64,000 nt of DNA from PALSA-911 sp963839645 (GCA_963839645.1 CAWIVZ010000001.1:1240001-1304000); one strand, 5' to 3'; positions 1 through 9,038 are shown, counted from the first letter of the stretch. The notes: generated from the letters alone by a model not told the origin. Numbers and translations are program-made.

Positions 1-889
1 TTCGGCAAAACCTCGCGCCTGCCGGTGATGCTCGCCCCGGTCGGCTCGCTCGAAGTCCTTCCACCCCGCCGGCGCGGCGGAAGCCGGCCGCGCCGCCAGC
101 GAGTTCGGCGTGCCGATCATCGTCAGCTCCGTCACCAAGCCGGGACTGGAAGAAAGTGCCGCCGCCGCCTCCGGGCGCAAGATCTTCCAGCTCTATGTCC
201 GCGGCGACGATGCCTGGGTGAACGACTATGTCCGCCGCGCGATCAATTCCGGTTACGAACAGTTCGCCGTCACCGTCGACACCGCCTCCTACAGCCGCCG
301 GGAGCGCGACATCGCCAAGCGCTTCGTCAAGCCCTGGCGCGCCGCCGCCACCGGCGTCGAGTACCAGGCCAGTTTCAACTGGGACAACGTCAAGCGCTTC
401 AAGGACAAATGGAGCATCCCGTTGATGCTGAAGGGCATCGCCACCGCGGAAGACGCCCTGCTCTGCGTCCAGCACGGCGTGGACACGATCTACGTCTCCA
501 ACCACGGCGGCCGACAGCTCGATCACGGCCGCGGCTCGATGGACGTCCTGCCGGAAGTGGTCGCCGCCGTCGGCGGCAAGGCCTCAATCGTGGTCGACGG
601 CGGCTTCTGCCGCGGCACCGACGTGGTGAAGGCCATCGCCCTCGGCGCGGACGCGATCGCCATCGGGCGGATGTATTGCTACGGCCTGGCCGCCGAGGGC
701 GCCTCCGGCGTCATCCAACTGCTGCAGCTGCTGGAGACGGAAATCGCCATCGCCCTGGCCCTGCTCGGCGTCACCAGCCTGGCCGCGCTGAACCGCAGCC
801 ACATCCACGCCGGCGCGCCGCAGGTCACCGCGCCGCACGTGCACAGCGCCTTCCCGCTGCTGTCCTCCACACCGGAGATCCCGCGCTGA
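1..889 (+). pseudogene. FMN-dependent alpha-hydroxy-acid oxidase (L-lactate oxidase/monooxygenase type), 5'-truncated and frameshifted
   Basis: C-terminal part of an FMN-dependent alpha-hydroxy-acid oxidase/dehydrogenase (lactate oxidase, glycolate oxidase, mandelate dehydrogenase family), which oxidises L-2-hydroxy acids to 2-keto acids. The window starts inside the gene. The catalytic loop VSNHGGRQLDHG (His base, Arg substrate ligand) and the FMN-phosphate region VVDGGFCRGTDVV...IAIGRMYCYG are clear. The opening residues FGKTSRLPVMLAPVGSLEV read in frame 1. After about position 57 the family sequence (HPAGAAEAGRAASEFGVPI) continues in frame 2, so one extra base is present in CCTTCC. The next gene overlaps the stop codon, which suggests an operon with the aldolase and the MFS carrier. 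Substrate is not determinable. Confidence 0.8.
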
Positions 890-1526
890 AGGAACTTCGC
901 GACGGGGTCGCCTTCGTCTACCGCGAACTGGCGCGCCTCGGCATCAACGCCGGCAGCGCCGGCAATGTCAGCGCGCGGACCAAAACGGGGATGATCATCA
1001 CCCAATCCGGCTGCTCGGCGGAGACCGTCTCCGCCGATGGCCTGGTGGCGATGCGCCTTGACGGCACGGCGGAAGGCAGCCGGCCACCGCCCCGCCCTCC
1101 AGCGAATGGCCGATGCACGCCGCGATCTACGCCGCCCACAAGCACGCCGGCGCGATCGTCCACACCCACGCCGATGCCTGCACCGCGCTCGCCTGTCTGA
1201 ACGAACCCTTGCCCGCCTTCCACTACATGGTGCTGTCCTTCGGCGGCGACGACGTGCGCTGTGCCCCCTACGTCACCTTCGGCACCCCCGAACTCGCGGC
1301 ACTCGCCGCCGCCGCCATGAAGGGCCGCAGCGCCTGCCTTCTCGCCAACCACGGCATGATCGTGCACGGCCGCGACCTGCCCGCCGCGCTCGCTTCGGCC
1401 GTGCTGCTGGAAACTCTCTGTCGGCAATATCTGCTGGCCCGCTCCGCCGGCGCACCGCGCCTGCTCACGCCCGCCGAAATGAAAGCCGCCCGCGAGCGGT
1501 TCAAGACCTACGGGCCGCGCCGATAA
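886..1526 (+). pseudogene. class II aldolase/adducin family protein, frameshifted
   Basis: Class II aldolase (fuculose-1-phosphate aldolase/ribulose-5-phosphate epimerase/adducin fold), a Zn-dependent retro-aldol or decarboxylating enzyme. The N-terminal GINAGSAGNVSAR is the substrate-phosphate loop of the family. SSEWPMHAAIYAA, HTHADACTALAC and LLANHGMIVHGRDL supply the acidic residue and the Zn-ligating histidines. The first part reads in frame 1 to about 1085 and the rest in frame 3 from about 1095. Restoring one C in the CCGCCCCGCCC run joins them as PPPPSSEWPMH. No ATG/GTG/TTG start is visible; reading begins around a CTG overlapping the stop of the preceding oxidase. Downstream spacing to the MFS gene is 62 bases. 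Confidence 0.75.
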
Positions 1527-1588
1527 GATAACCCCCGGCCGCGCCGGCCCCCCGAGACGGCCGGCCGGCTCCGACCGAAAGGCAGACC

Positions 1589-2869
1589 ATGCGGGTACGG
1601 TTCTTCTACGGCTGGGTCATCGTCGCCGTCACCTTCGTAACCATGGGCATCGGGGTAAACGCGCGCACCGCGTTCTCCCTGCTGTTTCCGCCCATCCTGG
1701 ATGAATTCCACTGGGACCGCGGCGTCACCGCCGGCGCGTTCTCCTTCGGCTTCATCGTCTCCGGCATCCTCAGCCCGCTGATCGGCCGCATGATGGACCG
1801 CTTCGGGCCCCGCGCGGTGATGGAACTGGGCACGGGGCTGATGGCTTCCGGCTTCCTGCTGGCGCCGTTCACCTCCCAGCCATGGCATCTCTATCTGACC
1901 ATCGGCGTCCTCGTCGGCGGCGGCAGCGTCTGCCTCGGCTACTCCGGGCAATCCCTGTTCCTGCCCAACTGGTTCGTCCGCACCCGCGGCCTCGCCATCG
2001 GCCTGGCCTTCTCCGGCGTCGGTCTGGGATCGGTCACCCTGCTGCCCTGGGTGCAATCGATGATCCTCGGCGCCGGCTGGCGCGAGGCCTGCTGGACCCT
2101 GGGATTGCTGATCCTGATCGTGCTGACGCCGATCAACCTGCTGCTGCGCAAACAACCCGAGGACCTCGGCCTGCATCCGGACGGCGACGCCGCCCCCGGT
2201 CCGTCCGGTCCGCAGCACCCGACGAACATCGTCGACCCTGCCTGGGCCGCCACCGACTGGACCCTGCGCCGCGCCATGGCCACCGCGCGGTTCTGGTGGC
2301 TGGCGCTGGGCTATTTCGGCGCGCTGTATGCCTGGTACGCCGTGCAGGTGCACCAGACCAAATACCTCCAGGAAATCGGCTTTTCCGCCAACCGCGCCGC
2401 CTGGGCGCTGGGGCTGGTAAGCCTGATCGGCGTGGCCGGCCAGGTCTCGCTCGGCCATCTCTCCGATCGCATCGGCCGCGAATGGGTCTGGGCCATCAGC
2501 AATCTGGGCTTCGTCATCTGCTATCTCGCCCTGCTCATGCTGCGCCACGACCCCTCGATGTTCTGGCTCTACCTGATGGTCGCCGCACAGGGCGGCCTCG
2601 GCTACGGCCTGACGGCGGTGATGGGCGCCATGGTGGCGGAGATATTCCAGGGCCGGAATTTCGGCGGCATCTTCGGCACGGTCATGCTGGCAGCGCTCCT
2701 CGGCGGTGCCGCCGGCCCGTGGCTGACCGGCGCCCTGCACGACGCGCTGGGCGACTACACGCTGGCCTTCTGGCTCGGCGTGTTCATGAGCGTGCTGTCG
2801 GCTCTGGCGATCTGGCGCGCATCCCCGGGCAAGGTGCGCGCCGTCGCCGGCAAGATCCGCGCCGCGTGA
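1589..2869 (+). CDS. MFS transporter, OFA-like monocarboxylate/oxalate-type
   Basis: Twelve-helix major facilitator superfamily carrier of 426 residues in the inner membrane. The first helix FYGWVIVAVTFVTMGIGVNAR and the loop LIGRMMDRFGPRAVM (MFS motif A) are typical of oxalate/formate-antiporter-like and monocarboxylate-type members. A second motif-A-like stretch, LGHLSDRIGREWVW, opens the second half. It lies on the same strand behind a hydroxyacid oxidase and an aldolase, so uptake of a hydroxy or keto acid for those enzymes is a fair inference; the substrate is not shown by sequence. A purine-rich CGAAAGGCAG lies ahead of the ATG. It ends 16 bases from the convergent alanine dehydrogenase. 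Confidence 0.85.
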   Translation: MRVRFFYGWVIVAVTFVTMGIGVNARTAFSLLFPPILDEFHWDRGVTAGAFSFGFIVSGILSPLIGRMMDRFGPRAVMELGTGLMASGFLLAPFTSQPWHLYLTIGVLVGGGSVCLGYSGQSLFLPNWFVRTRGLAIGLAFSGVGLGSVTLLPWVQSMILGAGWREACWTLGLLILIVLTPINLLLRKQPEDLGLHPDGDAAPGPSGPQHPTNIVDPAWAATDWTLRRAMATARFWWLALGYFGALYAWYAVQVHQTKYLQEIGFSANRAAWALGLVSLIGVAGQVSLGHLSDRIGREWVWAISNLGFVICYLALLMLRHDPSMFWLYLMVAAQGGLGYGLTAVMGAMVAEIFQGRNFGGIFGTVMLAALLGGAAGPWLTGALHDALGDYTLAFWLGVFMSVLSALAIWRASPGKVRAVAGKIRAA

Positions 2870-2885
2870 TCCCCCGCCCTGTCAG

Positions 2886-4022
2886 TCAATCCCACGAAGC
2901 CAGATCGAACTCCCCGCTCGGCATCGGCTGATAGGCCAGCCCCAGCGCCTCCGCCACCGCCTCATGCGTGATCTTGCCCGCCAGCACGTTCAGCCCGTCC
3001 GCCAGATGCGGATCGTCGTGCAGCGCCTGCCGCCAGCCCTTGTCGGCCAGCGCCTGCACGAACGGCAGCGTCGCGTTGGTCAGCGCGAAGGTGGAGGTGC
3101 GGGCCACCGCGCCGGGCATGTTGGTCACGCAGTAATGCACCACGCCATCCTCGATATAGGTCGGCGCCGAATGCGTCGTGGGCCGGCTGCTCTCGAAACA
3201 ACCGCCCTGGTCGATGGCGATGTCCACCAGCACCGATCCCGGCCGCATGCGCCGGATCATCTCGCGTGTAACCAGTTTCGGCGCCGCCGCCCCCGGCACC
3301 AGCACCGCGCCGATCACCAGGTCCGCGTGCACCACCTCCCGCTCGATCGCCTCCGTTGTGGCGAACAGCGTCGTGGCGCGCGGGCCGAACTGCAGATCCA
3401 GTTCCTTCAGCCGAGGCAACGACCGGTCGATGATCACCACGCTGGCCTCCAGCCCCACCGCCATGCGCGCCGCGTTGGTGCCGGAAACGCCGCCGCCCAG
3501 CACCACCACCCGCCCGGGCGCCACACCGGGCACGCCGCCGAGCAGCACGCCGGACCCGCCCTGTTCCTTCTCCAGGCAATGCGCGCCCACCTGCACCGAC
3601 ATCCGCCCCGCCACCTCGCTCATCGGCGCCAGCAACGGCAGCCCACCGCGCGAATCGGTCACGGTCTCATAGGCGATGCAGGTGGCGCCGGACGCCATCA
3701 GCCCCTCGGTCTGCACCTTGTCGGCGGCCAGATGCAGGTAGGTGAACAGGATCTGCTCGTCGCGCAGCATCGCGATCTCCCCCGGCTGCGGCTCCTTCAC
3801 CTTCACGATCATGTCCGCGAGCGGCAAACACCTCGGCTCGGCGGTATCCACGATCAGCGCCCCGGCCTCCCGATAGGCATCGTCCAACAGGCCGGCCCCC
3901 ACGCCCGCCTGCGCCTGGACGGTGACGGCGTGTCCGTGCCGCGTCAGCTCCCGAACCCCGGCCGGGGTCAGGCCGACGCGGTATTCATGGGTCTTGATTT
4001 CCTTGGGAACACCGACATGCAT
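2886..4022 (-). CDS. ald: alanine dehydrogenase
   Basis: NAD-dependent alanine dehydrogenase (L-alanine + NAD+ + H2O = pyruvate + NH4+ + NADH), a soluble hexamer in the family. The 378 residues match the usual length of about 371. The start is MHVGVPKEIKTHEYRVGLTP; the open frame runs far upstream without homology, so the ATG at 4022 is chosen. Visible features are Arg15 and Lys76 (pyruvate binding), His97 in TYLHLAA (catalytic), the Rossmann loop VVVLGGGVSGTNAA around residues 172-184, and the conserved VLVDIAIDQGGC and TNMPGAVARTSTFALTNAT segments. It is divergent from the binding-protein gene. A 14-bp tandem repeat lies in the shared upstream region and may belong to its control, for example by an Lrp/AldR-type regulator (inference). 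Confidence 0.95.
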   Translation of the reverse strand: MHVGVPKEIKTHEYRVGLTPAGVRELTRHGHAVTVQAQAGVGAGLLDDAYREAGALIVDTAEPRCLPLADMIVKVKEPQPGEIAMLRDEQILFTYLHLAADKVQTEGLMASGATCIAYETVTDSRGGLPLLAPMSEVAGRMSVQVGAHCLEKEQGGSGVLLGGVPGVAPGRVVVLGGGVSGTNAARMAVGLEASVVIIDRSLPRLKELDLQFGPRATTLFATTEAIEREVVHADLVIGAVLVPGAAAPKLVTREMIRRMRPGSVLVDIAIDQGGCFESSRPTTHSAPTYIEDGVVHYCVTNMPGAVARTSTFALTNATLPFVQALADKGWRQALHDDPHLADGLNVLAGKITHEAVAEALGLAYQPMPSGEFDLASWD

Positions 4023-4069
4023 GGAACCGCCCTCCGTTGATTGGGTATCCGTCCAGCGTGCCTCCTCCG

Positions 4070-4097
4070 GCCAAAGGTTGAAAGCCAAAGGTTGAAA
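4070..4097. repeat. 14-bp perfect tandem repeat in the ald divergent promoter region
   Basis: Two exact head-to-tail copies of GCCAAAGGTTGAAA (4070-4083 and 4084-4097) lie 48 bases upstream of the ald start, in the 168-base gap between ald and the divergent binding-protein gene. Their position suggests an operator, but no palindrome or known site is evident and a slippage duplication is equally possible. Confidence 0.6.
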
Positions 4098-4190
4098 CAT
4101 TGACGGCGCCGGGCTTTCACGATGGACTGCCGTCCCTCTGCGGCGGATAACGCAGCCGCTTCCCGCAGATCGGCATTCAGGAGACCTCCC

Positions 4191-5450
4191 ATGATCAAGA
4201 CCACGCGCCGCGGCCTTTCCCGCCTGGCTCTCGCCCTGCCGGCCCTGACCCTGCTGCCCTCCGGCGCGCGGGCCGACGACACGGTGCGCATCGGCGCCAC
4301 CTACCCGCTTAGCGGCGGCGCCGCCTCCGCCGGCACCGCCGCCAAGCAGGCGATCGAGGTGGCGGTGGACATCATCAACAATGCCCATCCGGAAATGCCG
4401 AAGCTGCCGCTCGCCCCCACGACCGGCCTGCCCAATCTCGGTGGACGCAAGATCGAGGTGATCTTCACCGACCACCAGGGCAACCCGGCCACCGCGCAGA
4501 GCCAGACGCTGCGCCTGATCACCCAGGAAAAGGTGGTCGCCATGGTCGGCGCCTATCAATCCAGCTGCGGCCTGACCGCCAGCGCCGTCGCCGAACGCTA
4601 CGGCATCCCCTTCATGGCCAGCGAGGCCTCCGCCCCCAGCCTGACCGCGCGCGGCTTCAAATGGTTGTTCCGCCCCACCCCGATCGGCACCCATTTCGGC
4701 GCCGCCTACGCCGATTTCATGCTGCAGCGGAAGGCCGCCGGCATGAAGGTGGAGAAGATCGCGGTGGTAAATGAAAACACCGAATACGGCACCTCCACCG
4801 GCGACGCCATCATCAAGGCCGCCGCCGACAAGAGCCTGAAGGTGGACCTGCGCATCCCCTACAACGCCAACAGCACCGATGTCAGCGCCCAGGTGCTGCA
4901 GCTGAAGAACGAAAACCCCGACGTGGTGATCTTCGTCAGCTACACCTCCGACGCCATCCTGTTCATGAAGACGATGCGCAACCTCGGCTACAAGCCGCCG
5001 ATCCTGATCGGCGACGACAGCGGCTTCTCCGACACCTCGTTCATCGACGCGGTCGGCGACCTGGCCGAGGGCGTGATCAACCGCAGCTCCTACGATGTCG
5101 GCAAGCCCGGCTCCAACTCGTTCATCGTCAACGAGCTCTACAAGAAGCACGCCGGCCACGCGCTGGACGACACCTCGGCCCGCGCCATGCAGGGCTTCCT
5201 GGCGCTGGCCGACGCGATCAACCGTGCGGGCTCGACCGAGCCAGCCAAGATCCAGGCCGCGCTGCAGGCGACCGACCTGAAGCCGGACCAGCTGATGATC
5301 GGCTACAAGGGCATCGCCTACGACGAGACCGGCCAGAACAAGCTGGCCTCCACCCTGCTCGTGCAGCTGATCAAGAAGAACTACGTGCCGGTCTGGCCCG
5401 CCGACATGGCGACCATGCAGCCGCAGATGCCGTTCAAGGGCTGGAACTGA
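4191..5450 (+). CDS. ABC transporter substrate-binding protein, branched-chain amino acid/amide (LivK) type
   Basis: Periplasmic binding protein of the Leu/Ile/Val-binding (PBP type I) family, 419 residues. Residues 1-28 form an export signal (TTRRGLSRLALALPALTLLPSGARA, cleavage before DDTVRIG); the Arg-Arg pair makes Tat export possible. The mature start TVRIGATYPLSGGAASAGTAAK, the central VAMVGAYQSSCGLTASAVAERYGIPF (split here for reading) and the hinge region VVIFVSYTSDAILFMKTMRNLGY are family hallmarks. The start is set by AGGAG eight bases before the ATG at 4191. No permease or ATPase genes adjoin it, so it is an orphan binding protein that must work with a transporter encoded elsewhere. 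The ligand is unknown. It is followed 20 bases later by the PrpF-type gene. Confidence 0.88.
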   Translation: MIKTTRRGLSRLALALPALTLLPSGARADDTVRIGATYPLSGGAASAGTAAKQAIEVAVDIINNAHPEMPKLPLAPTTGLPNLGGRKIEVIFTDHQGNPATAQSQTLRLITQEKVVAMVGAYQSSCGLTASAVAERYGIPFMASEASAPSLTARGFKWLFRPTPIGTHFGAAYADFMLQRKAAGMKVEKIAVVNENTEYGTSTGDAIIKAAADKSLKVDLRIPYNANSTDVSAQVLQLKNENPDVVIFVSYTSDAILFMKTMRNLGYKPPILIGDDSGFSDTSFIDAVGDLAEGVINRSSYDVGKPGSNSFIVNELYKKHAGHALDDTSARAMQGFLALADAINRAGSTEPAKIQAALQATDLKPDQLMIGYKGIAYDETGQNKLASTLLVQLIKKNYVPVWPADMATMQPQMPFKGWN

Positions 5451-5470
5451 CCCTTATTGGCGGGAAGACC

Positions 5471-6607
5471 ATGACCCAAAGCTTCATCCCGGCGGCCTTC
5501 ATTCGCGGCGGATCGAGCAAGGGCGTGTTCTTCCACGCCAAGGATCTGCCGAAGGACCGAGCCGCGATCGATCCGATCCTGCTCTCCGTCCTCGGCAGCC
5601 CCGACCCGTACGGCCGCCAGCTCAACGGCATGGGCGGCGGCATTTCCTCGCTCTCCAAGGCGGTGATCATCGGCCCGCCGACGCGCGAAGACGCCGACGT
5701 GGACTACATTTTCGCCCAGGTATCGGTGGACAGGCCGGTGGTCGACTGGGGCGCCAATTGCGGCAATCTGTCGTCCGCCGTCGGTCCCTTCGCGGTCGAT
5801 GAAGGCCTGGTGCGCGCGGCGGACGGCGAGGCCCTGGTGCGCATCCACCAGGTCAACACCCAAAAGATCATCCATGCCCGCTTCCCCGTCGCCGGCGGCC
5901 GCGCGGTGGTCAACGGCGATTTCGCCATCCCCGGCGTCGCCGGCACCGGCGCGCGCATCCGGCTGGATTTCCTGAACCCCGGCGGCGCCTTCACCGCTTC
6001 ATTGCTGCCCACCGGCAACCCGGTGGACACGCTGGAAATTCCCGGCGCCGGCAGCTTCCGCGCCTCGCTGATCGACGCCACCAATTGCGCCGCCTTCGTC
6101 GATGCGCGCGAACTCGGCCTTACCGGGGCCGAAACGCCGGACGAAATGGAAGCCAGGCCGGGCCTGATGGCCCTGCTGGACCAGCTGCGCCGCGCCGCCG
6201 GCGTGCGCATGGGCCTGGCCGCCACGCCGGACCAGGTCGGCCTCGCCAACCCCAAGATCGCCCTGGTCGCGGCCCCCAGCCCGTTCCGCACGCTTACCGG
6301 CGAAACCATGGGCCCGGAAACGCACGAGATCGCCGTGCGCATGATCTCCATGGAACGCGCCCACCGCGCCGTCCCACTCACCGGATCAATGTGCCTGTCC
6401 GTCGCCTGCCGTATCGAGGGCAGCATCCCCAACGCGCTGTGCGCCGCACCGGCGCGGGAGGACGAAATCCGCATCGCCAACCCCTCCGGCGTGTTCGCCG
6501 CCGGCGCCGAGGTGCGCAACACCAACGCCGGCCCGGTCGCCGACAGCGCCGTTGTCTACCGCACGTCCAGGCGCCTGATGCAGGGCCAGGTCGCCTGGAC
6601 GCCGTGA
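5471..6607 (+). CDS. PrpF/4-oxalomesaconate tautomerase family protein
   Basis: PrpF-family isomerase (aconitate isomerase, methylitaconate delta-isomerase, 4-oxalomesaconate tautomerase) with the diaminopimelate-epimerase-like fold; 378 residues, close to the usual 370-390. FIRGGSSKGVFFHAKDLP at residues 10-27 and the active-site segment WGANCGNLSSAVGPFA, with Cys97, are plain; members catalyse 1,3-allylic double-bond shifts by deprotonation/reprotonation. No methylcitrate-cycle or gallate genes lie nearby, so the substrate is open. Its neighbour is the orphan binding protein, which may deliver an unsaturated di- or tricarboxylate (inference). It ends one base from the convergent carboxymuconolactone-decarboxylase-like gene. 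Confidence 0.88.
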   Translation: MTQSFIPAAFIRGGSSKGVFFHAKDLPKDRAAIDPILLSVLGSPDPYGRQLNGMGGGISSLSKAVIIGPPTREDADVDYIFAQVSVDRPVVDWGANCGNLSSAVGPFAVDEGLVRAADGEALVRIHQVNTQKIIHARFPVAGGRAVVNGDFAIPGVAGTGARIRLDFLNPGGAFTASLLPTGNPVDTLEIPGAGSFRASLIDATNCAAFVDARELGLTGAETPDEMEARPGLMALLDQLRRAAGVRMGLAATPDQVGLANPKIALVAAPSPFRTLTGETMGPETHEIAVRMISMERAHRAVPLTGSMCLSVACRIEGSIPNALCAAPAREDEIRIANPSGVFAAGAEVRNTNAGPVADSAVVYRTSRRLMQGQVAWTP

Positions 6608-6608
6608 C

Positions 6609-7157
6609 CTATTTCGGCAGCGGATACTTCTCCAGATACGGCATGTAGTCCGGTTCCACATCGATCTGCAGCGTCGCCAGCATCCGCACCACCGCATTGT
6701 AGAACGCGATCGTCATGGTCAGATCGAGAAGCAGCTCGCTCGACATCTTCGCCCCCAGCGCGCTGAACGTCGCCTCCGACCCGCCGCCGTCCAGCGTCAT
6801 CTCCCGCGCCAGCTTCAGCACCAGCTTCGTCGTTTCATCCAGCCCGGTCGCCTTGCCGGCCGTGTCGTCGATCAGCGCCTTGATGTCGTCGTCGGTGACG
6901 CCGAAATCGTAGCCGATCTTCACATGATGCGACCATTCATACGGCGACTTCGCCAGCCATCCCACCTGCAAAATCGCCAACTCCCGCAGCCGAGGATCGG
7001 CCTTGCTCTTGTGGCGAATGAAACCACCCAGCCCCGAGAACGCCCGCGCCGCATTCGGCGAATGCACCAGCGCCCGGAACAGGTTGATATTGCGCGCCAA
7101 CAGATCCTGGTCCTTCTCCGCCAGGTCCGCCTTATCCAGATACTTCAGCCGCGCCAT
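6609..7157 (-). CDS. carboxymuconolactone decarboxylase family protein
   Basis: All-alpha AhpD-like/carboxymuconolactone decarboxylase fold protein of 182 residues. The core SKADPRLRELAILQVGWLAKSPYEWSHHVKIGYDFGVTDDDIKALI (described by its segments) has the family Y-E-W-x-x-H element. It lacks the CxxC redox pair of AhpD-type peroxidase partners, so a decarboxylase or hydrolase-like role fits better than disulfide chemistry. The gene sits behind repeat element A on the same strand as the hydroxyacid oxidase/CoA-ligase/thiolase cluster and may have been the last member of that aromatic or side-chain catabolic set. The start ATG at 7157 gives the usual MARLKYLDKADL-type N-terminus. The specific reaction is not known. 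Confidence 0.82.
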   Translation of the reverse strand: MARLKYLDKADLAEKDQDLLARNINLFRALVHSPNAARAFSGLGGFIRHKSKADPRLRELAILQVGWLAKSPYEWSHHVKIGYDFGVTDDDIKALIDDTAGKATGLDETTKLVLKLAREMTLDGGGSEATFSALGAKMSSELLLDLTMTIAFYNAVVRMLATLQIDVEPDYMPYLEKYPLPK

Positions 7158-7189
7158 CGATGGATCTCCTCTGGTTGAAAATTGCGTCG

Positions 7190-7437
7190 GGGGAAGGAAG
7201 GCTGGGGCTCCGCCCCAGACCCCGGCAGGGCGCTGCCCTGCACCCGTGAGGGGACTCGTCCCCTCAACCCCATGACTGGTTCCTTGGGAAGAGGGCCATG
7301 ACGTAGCCCTTCAACGGCTACGTCGGTTCGGCCCTCTTCCCAAGGAACCAATTAAAAGGGTCCAGGGAACGAGTTCCCTGGCGGGGTGGAGGGGCAGAGC
7401 CCCTCCTGGGGTTTGGGGCAAAGCCCCAACCTTCCTA
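7190..7437. repeat. modular palindromic intergenic element, copy A
   Basis: About 248 bases of nested inverted repeats filling the gap between two leftward genes. Three short hairpins flank each side: TGGGGCTCCGCCCCA, GCAGGGCGCTGCCCTGC and TGAGGGGACTCGTCCCCTCA on the left, then CCAGGGAACGAGTTCCCTGG, AGGGGCAGAGCCCCT and TGGGGCAAAGCCCCA on the right. In the middle is a perfect 20-21 bp stem: GGTTCCTTGGGAAGAGGGCC (7278-7297) pairs with 7330-7350, with an inner GACGTAGCC/GGCTACGTC stem. The outer ends GGAAGG and CCTTCC are also complementary, so the whole unit is one imperfect palindrome. Related copies lie at 13678, 23243 and 31658. No coding potential is seen. Confidence 0.85.
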
Positions 7438-8628
7438 CCCCTCGACGTATTCCACCGCGGTGTTCCGTTCACGGCCGCCGAACATAATGTCGGTCGTGAT
7501 TTCGTCCACGGTGTTGCAGCCGCAATAGGCCATGGTGTTATCGAGTTCCTTACGGATCAGGCCCACCGCCTTCGCCGCCCCCGCCTGGCCGGCCACGGCC
7601 GTGCCGTACAGCGTGGCGCGCCCGGTGAGCACGGCCTTGGCGCCGAGCGCCAGCGCCTTGGCGATATCGGACCCGCGGCGCACGCCGCTATCCAGGATCA
7701 CCGTGCCCTTGGTGCCGACCGCCTCGGCGATCTCCGGCAGCGCGTCGATCGAGGCGACGGCGCTGTCCATGTTCCGACCGCCATGGTTGGAAACCACGAT
7801 GCCGTCCACGCCGTAGCCGATGGCCTTCACCGCGTCGTCCGGCCGGTTGATCCCCTTCACCATCAGGATGCCCGGCCACATGTCGCGGAAGATGCGGATG
7901 TCGTCCCAGGACAGGCTGTCCTGGCGCATGATCGCCCCGGTGGCGGGATCGGAGCGAATGGAGCGCTTGAGCTTGCCCGGGTAATTCTCGTAGCGCGGCA
8001 TGCCGGTGGTGGCGAGGTATTTGAACATCACCTTCGCCAGCCAGGCCGGGTGCTCCAGCATGTCCGCCACCGCGGTGAAATTCGGGTGGAACGGCATGTT
8101 GAAGCCGTTCTTGGCGTTGTATTCGCGGTTGGGCGGCACGATCGTGTCCACCGTGATGATCAGCGCCTCGAAGCCGCAATTCTTCGCCCGCTCGATCAGC
8201 TCATAGGAAAGTTTGCGCTCCTTCCAGACATAAAGCTGGAACCACAGCCGCCCCGCGGCTTCCTTGGCCACCTTCTCCATCGACGTCATGGACCCGGTGG
8301 CCAGCGTGAACGGAATGCGCGCGGCGGCAGCCGCCTTGGCCAATTCCAGCTCGCCCTCGTACCAGCACAGCCCGGCCGCCCCGGTGGGCGCGATCGCCAT
8401 CGGCATGCCGGCCGGCTTGCCGAACAGCGTGGTTTCCATCGTCCGCCCGGACACGTCGATCAGGGCGCGATGCTTGAGTTTCAGCCGCTCGAACGCCGCG
8501 CGGTTGTTGCGCAGCGCGACCTCCTCCTCGGTGCCGCGATCGACGAACTCGAAAATGCCCTTGGGCAGCTTCTTCTTCGCGGCGGCGCGCAGATCGAAGA
8601 TATTGTGGCAGTCATCCAATGCGGCCAT
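7435..8628 (-). CDS. lldD: alpha-hydroxy-acid oxidizing protein (L-lactate/mandelate dehydrogenase type)
   Basis: FMN-dependent L-2-hydroxyacid dehydrogenase of 397 residues, the family's normal length. Seen directly: the FMN-binding strand PMAIAPTGAAGLCWYEGE (residues 76-93), LWFQLYVWKERKL, ITVDTIVPPNREYN, catalytic-site Lys258 in GILMVKGI, the catalytic His282 in VVSNHGGRNMDS, and LDSGVRRGSDIAKALALGAKAV for the phosphate. The start ATG at 8628 has a purine-rich CGGGGGAAAG in front. It is the fourth gene of a leftward run (thiolase, CoA ligase, DOPA-dioxygenase-like, this gene) with gaps of 44 bases or less around it, so it probably oxidises a hydroxy-acid intermediate or substrate of that pathway. 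The symbol is by family only; mandelate or another aryl hydroxy acid is equally possible. The stop codon lies at the edge of repeat A. Confidence 0.88.
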   Translation of the reverse strand: MAALDDCHNIFDLRAAAKKKLPKGIFEFVDRGTEEEVALRNNRAAFERLKLKHRALIDVSGRTMETTLFGKPAGMPMAIAPTGAAGLCWYEGELELAKAAAAARIPFTLATGSMTSMEKVAKEAAGRLWFQLYVWKERKLSYELIERAKNCGFEALIITVDTIVPPNREYNAKNGFNMPFHPNFTAVADMLEHPAWLAKVMFKYLATTGMPRYENYPGKLKRSIRSDPATGAIMRQDSLSWDDIRIFRDMWPGILMVKGINRPDDAVKAIGYGVDGIVVSNHGGRNMDSAVASIDALPEIAEAVGTKGTVILDSGVRRGSDIAKALALGAKAVLTGRATLYGTAVAGQAGAAKAVGLIRKELDNTMAYCGCNTVDEITTDIMFGGRERNTAVEYVEG

Positions 8629-8672
8629 GGCTTTCCCCCGTTCCCGCGATGATGAACCGGGGAGCCAAGCTG

Positions 8673-9038
8673 TCAACCGGGTGCGCTGACTTCCGGCAGA
8701 ATGTCGCCCTTCAGCGTCAGCACGGCGCCCATCCAGACCGCGTGCTTCAGATGATCGTCGCGCGGCCGGCCGGACTCCGGATGCACCAGCACCGTAAGGC
8801 CCATGCGGTTGAGCATCAGGAACGGCACCAGGGTCGGAAACAGCGCCGGCTCGAAGGCGATCTGGTACATCGCCTGTGGGTGCGGCCCCACAGGCACGTC
8901 GTGCCAACGGCCCATGCGCACCGTGAAGCGTTCCTCCACCCATTGCCGCAGGGTGGCCGCCGCGTCCTTGGTGGCCGGATCGTAATAGACATGCGCGTGA
9001 TAGCTATCGATCGCCTGGGGCTCGGTCGGGGTCGTCAT
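8673..9038 (-). CDS. DOPA 4,5-dioxygenase family protein
   Basis: Small protein of 121 residues matching the DOPA 4,5-dioxygenase-like family (Pfam DOPA_dioxygen), non-haem iron enzymes or homologues linked to extradiol cleavage of catechols. The histidine-rich signature is visible: SYHAHVYYDP near residues 12-21, VGPHPQAMYQIAF in the middle and VLVHPESGRPRDDHLKHAVWMG near the C-terminus. Size and these spaced histidines are diagnostic of the family; activity of bacterial members is poorly defined. The ATG at 9038 follows a short AGGAGAAACTAC ribosome site. It sits between the CoA ligase (20 bases upstream) and the hydroxyacid oxidase (44 bases downstream). Confidence 0.85.
   Translation of the reverse strand: MTTPTEPQAIDSYHAHVYYDPATKDAAATLRQWVEERFTVRMGRWHDVPVGPHPQAMYQIAFEPALFPTLVPFLMLNRMGLTVLVHPESGRPRDDHLKHAVWMGAVLTLKGDILPEVSAPG

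Noticed and set aside
2886..5159. 757-codon frame suggesting an N-terminally extended alanine dehydrogenase
   Set aside because: The extension is antisense to the binding-protein gene and lacks homology; the enzyme's own ATG at 4022 fits the family length.
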